DNA of 14,842 bases from Alsobacter sp040380755 (GTDB lineage: Bacteria; Pseudomonadota; Alphaproteobacteria; Rhizobiales; Beijerinckiaceae). Numbering within the stretch: position 1 is the stretch's first letter; each line of letters starts with the position of its first letter. Shown one piece after another: positions 7,572-13,920 of the stretch. The translations under genes and the position numbers were made by a program. Below the pieces are notes generated by a model. It did not search any database. It worked only from the letters and a program-made list of their open reading frames with translations, and was not told the DNA's origin. The stretch spans positions 1 to 14,842 of the forward strand of contig JBEIIL010000098.1 of the NCBI GenBank assembly GCA_040380755.1, read 5' to 3'.

Positions 7572-7581
7572 GGCGCCTGCC

Positions 7582-8043
7582 TCAGCGCCAGCCGGGTCCG
7601 CGGAAGCCGACGCCGACGCCGTGGAAGCCGACACCCACTCCACCGCCAACGCCGATCCAGTCGATGAACAGGGAGGTCTGGCCGCCCTTCGCCGGCAGCG
7701 TGCCGCTGATCACCTTGTAGTCGTAGACGAGATCGCGCCCCTCGGATTTCGGGTTGCGGATCTCGATCACCGCCAGCGTGTTGTTGGCCTGCCCGGGCTC
7801 GAACACCGAGAGCGCCGCGTTCGGCGGGTCCTTGCTGAAATTGTCGGCGCCGGCCTTCGACGTCCATTCCTTCAGATAGTCCGCCATCGTGATGTGCCCG
7901 GCGAGGCGGACCGGACGATCAGCAAAGTAGACGGTCTGCTGGCCCACATTGACGAGCCGGACGGTCTTGGCCGCCGCATCAACCTTCAGGTCTTCGGCGA
8001 CCTGGACGAACATCAGCATCGGCTTCTCGGTCGCTGTCTGGGC
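7582..8043 (-). pseudogene. Body of a conserved periplasmic hypothetical protein, fused to sulfatase fragment
   Basis: From AQTATEKPMLMFVQVAED (about 8043) to the stop at 7582 this reads as a small conserved proteobacterial periplasmic protein that I know only as a hypothetical. Its markers are QQTVYFADRPVRLAGHI, DPPNAALSVFEPG, KVISGTLPAKGGQTSLFIDW and a Gly-Val-rich tail (GVGGGVGVGFHGVGVGF) ending RGPGWR. Its own start and signal peptide are gone; the reading frame instead enters from an arylsulfatase fragment. The tail is preserved and third positions remain G/C-ending, so decay is recent or the fused frame is still under some selection. The stop lies 10 bases before the GTG of the TAXI gene, consistent with an old operon. 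Confidence 0.7.
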
Positions 8044-8325
8044 CAGCACCGTCGAATGGAAGTTGGTGTAGCGCAGACCATCATTCGCGATGCGGTCCAG
8101 CGCCGGCGTGGGAATGACGCCACCGAATGTCGACGGGGCGCCGAAGCCGACATCGTCCGTGATGATCAGCAGGACGTTCGGCGCGTCCTTCGGCGGCGCG
8201 ATCCGCGCCGGCCAAAAGGGCTTTGAATCCCGCGCCAGCGGCGCGATCACGCCACCGAAGGGCTGCGGCGGGGCCGGCAGTTGCTTGCCGTCAATCACCA
8301 CCGCCGCGGCCGGGGACCCGAGCAT
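8044..8325 (-). pseudogene. N-terminal fragment of an arylsulfatase, 5' and 3' truncated
   Basis: About 90 residues match the opening of the alkaline-phosphatase-superfamily sulfatases: AVVIDGKQLPAPPQPFGGVI, then APNVLLIITDDVGFGAPST (the DD metal ligands) and GGVIPTPALDRIANDGLRYT, then NFHST. In a working enzyme the next residues are ALCSPTR, whose Cys becomes formylglycine. Here the sequence reads VLAQTATEKP, so the join to the following protein falls immediately before the catalytic cysteine. The signal peptide is also absent: the frame's nearest ATG (8325) lies right at the edge of the similarity. The fragment cannot have sulfatase activity. Confidence 0.85.
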
Positions 8326-8599
8326 GATCGGCGCCGCCCGCGTGCTCGGCATGGACCCGCGGGTGCTGCGGCGTCGCCTCGCGGCCGAGGGCACCACCTT
8401 CGAAGCCCTGCGCGACGAGGTCCGCTTCGTCGTCGCACGTGAATACTTGTCCCTCTCGGACCTGACCATCTTGGAGATCAGCGACGCGCTGGCCTTCGGC
8501 ACCCACGCAGCGTTTTCGCGGGCCTTCCACCGGTGGAGCGGCACAACGCCCACGCATTGGCGCAAAATCAACCGTGTGAGACAAGAAGCAGGGCTCTGA
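8324..8599 (+). pseudogene. C-terminal fragment of an AraC-family transcriptional regulator
   Basis: Reading from an ATG at 8324, the product ARVLGMDPRVLRRRLAAEG, then FVVAREYLSLSDLTILEISD, then FGTHAAFSRAFHRWSGTTP and THWRK is the AraC-type double helix-turn-helix DNA-binding domain, missing its first helix. The N-terminal ligand-sensing domain (about 200 residues) is absent. The ATG overlaps the ATG of the opposing sulfatase fragment in the shared four bases CATG at 8323-8326, leaving no room for a promoter. This is therefore a 5'-truncated remnant ending at TGA 8597-8599. Most of the second HTH is conserved. Confidence 0.8.
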
Positions 8600-8630
8600 A
8601 CCCGGCCTATCCGGTCCGATCTGAGCCAAA

Positions 8631-8662
8631 TTGACACAGAATCCTCTGGCACGGATCTGGCG
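8631..8662 (+). promoter_or_regulatory. Overlapping sigma-70 and sigma-54-like promoter candidates for the TadG-like gene
   Basis: A perfect sigma-70 -35 hexamer, TTGACA, lies at 8631-8636, but the sequence 17 bases on (GATCTG, 8654-8659) is a poor -10. Overlapping it, TGGCACGGATCTGGCG (8647-8662) matches the sigma-54 pattern TGGCACG-N4-TTGCW except for one base in the -12 element and the final position; GG and GC have the required 10-base separation. Both would transcribe towards the vWA gene starting 70-90 bases downstream. Neither is proven. Confidence 0.35.
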
Positions 8663-8733
8663 CAACGGTCTCCGAAGGACGGTGTGTGTGTCGCAAATTG
8701 AAGCGAACGCATCACCCGCGACAGGAGATGAGC

Positions 8734-10113
8734 GTGAGCACCAGTGGTATCGGCAAGCAAACCGTTTTCATGGATCTGCTCCGGCAGAGCACGGCGAAAC
8801 TCGAGCGTTTTCGCCGCGATACGTGCGGGAACTTCAGCATCATCTTCGCCCTCTCATTGGTCCCGGTGACCATTGCGGGCGGCGGCATGCTCGATTTCGC
8901 CCGCCTGAACAAGTCACGCACGGTCCTTGCCAGCGTTGCCGACGCGGCGGTGCTGGCGGGCGTTAACGACCATGTCGTTTCGGCAGCCAAGCCGTGGGCC
9001 GTGCAGGAGCAAGCCAGCCTGAACGCCATGAAGGATGCCTTCAAGCAGTTTCTTGCCAAAAACACGGACAGTTCTCTGACGCTCGTGACCGACAGCTATA
9101 CGGTGACGATCGACAACAACGTCATCACGGCGAAAATCTGCTACACGGCGAAACAGTCGAACAGCCTGCTGCAGTTTGCTGGCATGACGAGCAACACATT
9201 CAGCGGTTGCGCCACGGCTTCGTCGGCGCCGCCAACCTATTTCTCCATCAACTTCCTGGTTGATGCGTCGGGCTCGATGGGTATCGGCGCATCGACGGCC
9301 GACCAGACCCTGATGAACAACAAGCTGGGCTGCGCCTTCGCCTGCCACACGACGGACGCGCTCGCCCCGTGTCCGCAGCCCACGACGAGCTGCGCCAAGG
9401 CCATCGGCGCCAACACACGCTTCGACGTGGTGCGGTCGGCGATCGCCACCGTCCTCAACGAGGCCAAGGCGACGCAGACGCTGACCGACCAGTTCAGCTT
9501 CTCGGTGCACAAGTTCAGCAACACGCTGACAGAGGTAGCTGCCACCTCGAAGGATGCGAACGCAGTGGCGACCAAGGTCACGACCATGTCTCCCGACGCC
9601 AAGGGCGCCGGCACCAACCTGCGCGCCGCCCTTGCCTCGATGGCGCCGAAGATCACCGTCGGCGACGGCAAGTCGCCCGACAGCCGCAAGGCGTTCCTGC
9701 TCATCCTGACCGATGGGGTCGAGGGCAACGTCAACGAATACGAGGAGAACGGGGCGCAAGGCTGGCGCACCTACGGCAACTGGAGCCCCGATCCCAATCT
9801 CACGGTCTCCAATCCCGGCTTCTATGCTGGCGCCGAGCGGTCCCAGGCCGTCGACCCGACCATGTGCAACGCCATGAAAGCCAAGGGCGTGACCGTCCTG
9901 ACCCTGCACACCGAGTACCTCACGCCGGTCGGCAGCAGTGACTACCGTTTCCAGCAGATCCAGTCCCAGCTGAAGCCGGTGATTGCCACAAGGCTCCGGG
10001 ATTGCGCCTCCACGGCCGACTTTGCCTTCAACGCGTCGTCTCCGGAGGAAATCAAGACGGGCACGCAGAAGATGCTCGCCGCCGTGCTCGCCAAGGCCCG
10101 TCTCACCCAATAG
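8734..10113 (+). CDS. TadG-like pilus assembly protein with von Willebrand factor A domain, 459 aa
   Basis: This membrane-anchored, periplasm-facing protein resembles TadG of the tight-adherence (Flp pilus) system. A short basic cytoplasmic N-terminus with RDTCGNFSIIFALS leads into one transmembrane helix (about residues 34-52) and the TadE/G-like DFARLNKSRTVLASVADAAV segment. A vWA domain follows with the metal-binding DxSxS in FLVDASGSMG (about 175-184), the Thr of GAGTNLRAAL and the Asp of LLILTDGVEG. Several cysteines (CAFACH, CPQPTTSC) may form disulfides. The frame opens upstream, but AGGAG at 8723-8727 is 6 bases before GTG 8734 and directly abuts ATG 8728, so GTG is preferred; ATG 8728 or 8770 are alternatives. 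No other tad or flp genes are in the window, so it is an orphan here. Confidence 0.87.
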   Translation: MSTSGIGKQTVFMDLLRQSTAKLERFRRDTCGNFSIIFALSLVPVTIAGGGMLDFARLNKSRTVLASVADAAVLAGVNDHVVSAAKPWAVQEQASLNAMKDAFKQFLAKNTDSSLTLVTDSYTVTIDNNVITAKICYTAKQSNSLLQFAGMTSNTFSGCATASSAPPTYFSINFLVDASGSMGIGASTADQTLMNNKLGCAFACHTTDALAPCPQPTTSCAKAIGANTRFDVVRSAIATVLNEAKATQTLTDQFSFSVHKFSNTLTEVAATSKDANAVATKVTTMSPDAKGAGTNLRAALASMAPKITVGDGKSPDSRKAFLLILTDGVEGNVNEYEENGAQGWRTYGNWSPDPNLTVSNPGFYAGAERSQAVDPTMCNAMKAKGVTVLTLHTEYLTPVGSSDYRFQQIQSQLKPVIATRLRDCASTADFAFNASSPEEIKTGTQKMLAAVLAKARLTQ

Positions 10114-10286
10114 GTGCGATGCGGCCCCGCGCGACCGGACCATACGGCGTTCGCTGCCAGGGCGGAAAGCGCCACCTGGGAATCGCACGGTGCCGGCAAC
10201 TCGATTTCGCTCTGACCATGCCCGATCGGTGGCAGGAGCGGTTGATCGAACAAAAAGCAATATATTTCAATATTTTAAGGGGTATC

Positions 10287-10376
10287 TGGCGGAAGGGGTG
10301 GGATTCGAACCCACGGTGAGGTTTCCCCCACGGCGGTTTTCAAGACCGCTGCCTTAAACCACTCGGCCACCCTTCC
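10287..10376 (-). tRNA. tRNA-Ser (anticodon UGA)
   Basis: Read on the minus strand, the gene starts GGAAGGG at 10376 and ends CCCTTCC, G and an encoded CCA at 10287-10289, giving a 7-bp acceptor stem. The anticodon stem GCGGT/ACCGC encloses the loop CTTGAAA, anticodon TGA at 10340-10342, so it reads UCA serine codons. The long variable arm typical of class II serine tRNAs (GTGGGGGAAACCTCAC) and the T-loop GGTTCGAATCC are present. Downstream, an AT-rich stretch ends in TTTTT (RNA sense) near 10253-10258, a possible terminator without a strong stem. Confidence 0.98.
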
Positions 10377-10499
10377 TGCATCCGGCTTACACCGACGCAT
10401 GGCGTTGGTGTAGCGGCGGTGGCCGACTGACGTCAACGCGTCGTCGATGGCAGGCCACACCCTCTGCACTATCTGTGAGGTCGGCACGCGGGAGCGACC

Positions 10500-11219
10500 A
10501 TGGACCAGGGCTGGTGGACGCCGATCGACGCCTATTGCGAGCGGACCGGACCGGAGTTCTGGTCGGAGCCGCTGAACGCACTGAGCAATGCCGCGTTTCT
10601 GGTCGCCGCGGCCGCAGCCTGGCGGCTGCTGCGGAGGGCGCCGCGCCCCGATCCTGCCGCGGCGGGACTGGTCGGCCTGGTCGCGGTCATCGGCCTTGGC
10701 TCGTTCCTGTTCCACACGGTGGCGACACGCTGGGCGGCCGTCGCCGACGTCGTGCCAATTGCCCTGTTCATCCTGCTCTATCTGATCGCTGCGCTGCGCC
10801 GGGTCCTGAGCCTTGGCGGTGCAGCGGCGGCAGCCGTCGCGATCGCATTCCAGGTCGGCGCGATGGCGGTCCCCGCGCTGTGGCGCGTCGTGCTGGCCGG
10901 CGCGCCGGACCCGCTCAACGGCTCGGCCGGCTATCTGCCCGCACTCCTTGCGTTACTCGTCGTCGGCGGACTGGGCGCGTGGCGCCGCCATCCCGGCGGG
11001 CCGTTGCTGCTGGCCGCCACGGCGGTGTTCACCGTGTCGCTGGGGTTGCGCTCGGTTGACCTTGCAGCGTGCGGGACGATCCCAGCGGGGACACACGCCG
11101 TGTGGCACCTGCTCAATGCCGGGGTTCTCTATCTCTGCCTGCGTTGCGCGATCGTCTGGCGCGCGCCGGAGTCTTCAAGCCCTGAGGGCCGAGGCCGCAT
11201 AGCCCTCGGCGGGCGCTGA
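10500..11219 (+). CDS. Ceramidase-family (alkaline ceramidase-like, CREST superfamily) integral membrane hydrolase, 239 aa
   Basis: This is a seven-helix membrane protein of the family that includes eukaryotic alkaline ceramidases, Zn-dependent amidases that release a fatty acid from ceramide. The N-terminal signature PIDAYCERTGPEFWSEPLNA (residues 8-27) is well kept. The candidate zinc site residues are all present: S68 and H72 in GSFLFHTVATRW, D83 in VADVVPI, and H199 and H203 in GTHAVWHLLNA. Hydrophobic segments lie at about 29-40, 55-72, 83-98, 106-126, 144-159, 167-184 and 200-220. The ATG at 10500 has GGGAG 5 bases upstream. The last 20 residues are basic, not conserved in the family, and overlap the opposing response-regulator gene by 45 bases. 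The bacterial substrate is untested; it could be a sphingolipid or another lipid amide. Confidence 0.88.
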   Translation: MDQGWWTPIDAYCERTGPEFWSEPLNALSNAAFLVAAAAAWRLLRRAPRPDPAAAGLVGLVAVIGLGSFLFHTVATRWAAVADVVPIALFILLYLIAALRRVLSLGGAAAAAVAIAFQVGAMAVPALWRVVLAGAPDPLNGSAGYLPALLALLVVGGLGAWRRHPGGPLLLAATAVFTVSLGLRSVDLAACGTIPAGTHAVWHLLNAGVLYLCLRCAIVWRAPESSSPEGRGRIALGGR

Positions 11220-11221
11220 AG
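11173..11221. terminator. Inverted repeat shared by two convergent gene ends
   Basis: CTTCA (11173-11177) and TGAAG (11217-11221) enclose a perfect 7-bp stem, GCCGAGG (11188-11194) with CCTCGGC (11204-11210). The TCA of the left arm is the stop of the minus-strand response regulator and the TGA of the right arm is the stop of the ceramidase gene. A bidirectional terminator or attenuating hairpin is plausible, though no T-runs flank it. Confidence 0.4.
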
Positions 11222-11627
11222 CCGCCGAGCCGACCGTGTCCAGTGGTATGGCTGCCAGCCGCTGCCAAAGCTGCCGTGGCGAAAATGGCTTGCGCAGCAG
11301 ATGCTCGATTCCGAAGCCAGCGGCGGCGTCGACGACGTCCCGCGTCGGCAGGCCCGAGATCAGCACCACGGGCACGTCGGGAAAGGCCGACTTCGCGGGA
11401 TCACGAAGCACCTCCAGCAACTGGCTGGCGCAGTGATCGGGAAGATACCAGTCGAGCAGGATGAAGCGCGGCGAAAAGCGGTATAGCGCGGCCAAAGCAG
11501 ACTGCACGTCCCCGACCGATGTGACGGTCTTCAGGCCGACCTGGGCCAACATGTCGCGAAGCAGCGTCCGAACGAAGCCGCTGTCCTCGACGACGAGCCC
11601 AGGCACGTCGACGAAGTGGGGTTTCAC
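11175..11627 (-). CDS. Single-domain response regulator (CheY-like receiver), 150 aa
   Basis: This is a stand-alone phospho-acceptor domain of a two-component pathway. All landmarks are visible: the acidic pair E14/D15 in LVVEDSGF, the phosphorylated D59 in FILLDWYLPD, the switch serine S91 in VVLISGLP and the lysine K113 in LLRKPFSP. There is no output domain; about 20 residues of Ala/Ser-rich tail follow the receiver. The frame is open further upstream, but GTG 11627 gives the proper N-terminus and overlaps the PilZ gene's stop in the motif GTGA (11624-11627), indicating translational coupling. It probably relays phosphoryl groups to a partner or acts as a CheY-like effector together with PilZ. 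Confidence 0.9.
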   Translation of the reverse strand: MKPHFVDVPGLVVEDSGFVRTLLRDMLAQVGLKTVTSVGDVQSALAALYRFSPRFILLDWYLPDHCASQLLEVLRDPAKSAFPDVPVVLISGLPTRDVVDAAAGFGIEHLLRKPFSPRQLWQRLAAIPLDTVGSAASAPAEGYAASALRA

Positions 11628-11980
11628 GAGCGCTGACTGTTGCCGCGATGCGCAGCAAGCGCGGCGGCGATCGCAGTGGGATCGATGAGCGGGCGCCCGG
11701 TGCGGAACGCCACGCCCATATGCATGCCCGCGGTCCATTTGACATCGCAGGCACGGGGCACATTCTCGCCGCCGATCACCAGGTCGATCCGCTCGGGCGC
11801 CACATCGACGACGAAACGAAACTGCAGCTTGGCGCCCGTGTCGGACAGGTCGGTGATCAGGCAGTCGACAGGCGCAGCGCCACGCACGAGCACCTTGCCG
11901 GGTTTCAGCAACCGTCGGCGCTGGCTGTCCCGTCGTGTCGTTCCGGCTCGTGGCCGGCGCAGGGTGTCGAACTTTGTCAT
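11624..11980 (-). CDS. PilZ domain protein (putative c-di-GMP receptor), 118 aa
   Basis: The PilZ core is recognised by the basic cluster TTRRDSQRRR (residues 14-23), the strand KPGKVLV and the second motif DLSDTGAKL (44-52), which fits (D/N)xSxxG. It continues with strands such as IDLVIGGE and CDVKWTAGMHMGVAF. The arginine cluster plus DxSxxG are the residues that bind cyclic di-GMP in family members, so binding is likely but not certain, because the arginine spacing is a little unusual. The start is uncertain: ATG 11980 is chosen because little conserved sequence lies upstream, but ATG 11992 is equally possible and the frame stays open to 12148. No good ribosome binding site is seen. The gene ends in a 4-base overlap with the response regulator. 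Confidence 0.85.
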   Translation of the reverse strand: MTKFDTLRRPRAGTTRRDSQRRRLLKPGKVLVRGAAPVDCLITDLSDTGAKLQFRFVVDVAPERIDLVIGGENVPRACDVKWTAGMHMGVAFRTGRPLIDPTAIAAALAAHRGNSQRS

Positions 11981-11992
11981 GGTCACCACCAT

Positions 11993-12475
11993 AGCGCGAA
12001 CAGTTTGCGGGACCGTCGCATCGCCCCGCTGCATTTGAGGCAATCCGGAGACAAGGGATTCACCGTCGGGCTGGGGTCGAGCCGCGTGACAGACGGCGCG
12101 CAAAGATCCAGAAATGATCATGGTCGCGATCTTCAACCGGTTCGACAATCGCCTGGAGGATCCGGAACGCGACCCCGCATGGTCAGCGGTACGCCACCTT
12201 CCAGCAGGCTCGACGCACCATTCGGCAGCACCACATTTGAACTGGGATAAATGAGGTGGCGAGCATATTTACTGTTTAATTTCATTGCAGTTTGCAAAGA
12301 CACTAACAGATCAGCTTGCGAATTTTGCATGTGAAAGCAATTTGAGTAATTCTTCGGGTATTCGTTGCTGAACCTTAAATGATTTGGAGAGCGTTACCGT
12401 ACCACATTCCATCCAACCGGCGAGAATCGGAGCGGTGCAGAGGCTGTCTACAAGGGTGTCGAGATCGATCGGGCA
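11993..12475. other. Divergent intergenic region with an AT-rich core
   Basis: This stretch separates the PilZ operon (minus) from the cache-sensor pseudogene (plus). I find no gene with recognisable similarity. 12245-12395 is clearly AT-richer than the rest of the window and contains the palindrome TTTGCAAA (about 12290-12297). It is the natural place for divergent promoters, but I cannot pick a -35/-10 pair with confidence. The frame of the sensor stays open from 12383, without any start codon before GTG 12476. Confidence 0.4.
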
Positions 12476-13920
12476 GTGGTCGGCCTGATCCGGCACATGC
12501 AGCGCGTGGACGACTATCGCGAGGTGCTTGGTCGGCTTCAGGCCGCCTGGGATACGCTGACGCTGCTGGGGCAGCTGACCGGGACGGCGGCAGAGATGTC
12601 GGGAACCCGCGAGGCGCTCGAGAATCTCACCGGCGATCTGCTCAACCATCTGGGCCAGGAGACAGTCGCAAGGCCGCTGCCGACCTGCGCGCCAAGGCGC
12701 AGAACGGCATCGACATCCTCGTCCGCAACCTGTTTGAGCGGTCCGCTGACATCGGCTTCCTGTCTGGCGACGCCGAAGTCATCGAGTGTCTCGACAGCGG
12801 CGCTCCTGAGGAAGGGCGCGGCGAGATCGTGACCCGCTTTCGCGAATATGTCGTCAAATACTCGGTCTGTTCAGACATCGTGCCGCTCGATGCCGAGGGC
12901 CGTGTCCAGGCGCGTCTGCTCGACCATCCGGCCGACGCAAGTTCAGCTGATGTCCACCGGGAAGCGCTGTCGACCCGCTCGGGCCATGTCGAATGGTTCG
13001 GCTCCGACCCCCTGCTGCCGACGGGGAGTCACCTTGTCTACGCCTATCAGGTCGAGGCCAAGAACCAGCGGACGGTCGGCACCCTCGTCCTGGTTTTTCG
13101 TGTTTCTAACGAGATGGATGGCATCTTCGGCAAGCTCGTCAACGACAGCGACTGGACAGTGCTGGCCTGCGCCAATGCACAGGGACAGATCATCGCCTCG
13201 TCATCGCCGCTGCAGTTTCCGCGCGACGCCCAGCTGCCGCCCAGCGTGCTGGACGCGTCCGGCGACGTGATCCGCTTCGGCGGACGCCAATATGTGTCCG
13301 TCGGCTGCAGGGCAACCGGATACCAGGGTTACATGGGCCCCGGATGGTTTGGCCTCGCCTTCATCCCTGTCGAGGTCGCGTTCGACAGCGAAGTCGGCCG
13401 GCTCCTGGCCGATGTCGACCAGCGCGTCATGGAAGGCCTGATGCAGGCCTTGTCGCTGTTTTCGGACGGGTTGAGCGCCATTCCCCGCAAGGCCGACATG
13501 ATCCAGCGGGATCTCAACCGTTCGGTCTGGAACGGTTCCGTGCGGCAGTCGGAATCGCTCGAGTACAACGCGGCGTTCTCGAAGACCTTGCTGTGGGAGA
13601 TCTCCAGCGCGGGTCGCAAGACCCAGGAGGTGTTCGAGCAGTCGATCGGCAATCTGCATGAGACGGTCGTCGCCGCCGTCCTGCAGAATGTGCTGTCGCG
13701 GGCAGCACTCGCCATCGACGTCATGGATCGCAATCTCTACGAGTGCGCCAATGCCTGTCGCTGGTGGGCATTGACCACCGCCTTCCAGCGCCACCTGAGC
13801 CGTGGCATGAAGCCGGACGGGCGTCGCCAATGCCCGGGCGCGCCTCGGCATTCTCACACCACGGCTCGTCGCCCGCGCGGCCGCATCCCGCCATCCCGAG
13901 GAGCTGCTGCTCGGCTTTGA
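12476..13920 (+). pseudogene. Frameshifted, 3'-truncated cache-type chemotaxis-like sensor protein
   Basis: The N-terminus reads from GTG 12476 as LIRHMQRVDDYREVLGRLQ, then WDTLTLLGQLTG and ALENLTGDLLNHLGQET. At 12667/12668 the frame must change by one base to continue as KAAADLRAKAQNGIDILVRN, then NLFERSADIGFLSGD, a signature I associate with a family of alphaproteobacterial cache-containing chemotaxis proteins. The second frame then runs through a cache-like sensing region (TVLACANAQGQIIASSS, GYQGYMGPGWFGLAF) and a helical part to DRNLYECANACRWWALTTAF near 13795. There family resemblance stops, although the frame stays open to 13920. Restoring one C after 12667 (GTC CGC AAG) gives ETVRKAAADL. 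In relatives I recall a further sensory part and sometimes a CheW-like domain; both are missing. Confidence 0.75.

Noticed and set aside
7596..7650. Short GCCGAC/GGAAGCC repeats that resemble a tandem array
   Set aside because: They encode the Gly-Val-rich tail of the periplasmic protein; unit length and spacing do not fit CRISPR or a VNTR.
7582..8760. A single 392-residue sulfatase running from 8760
   Set aside because: The first 140 or so residues of that frame are antisense to the AraC fragment and only residues from about 8325 resemble a sulfatase.
8914..10260. 448-codon minus-strand open frame over the TadG-like gene
   Set aside because: It is antisense to a recognisable vWA protein, rich in Arg and Gly, with no conserved motif.
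10275..10715. Minus-strand frame ending in a conserved-looking peptide (WFKAAVLKTAVGETSPWVRI)
   Set aside because: This is translated tRNA-Ser, a frequent database artefact, not a protein.
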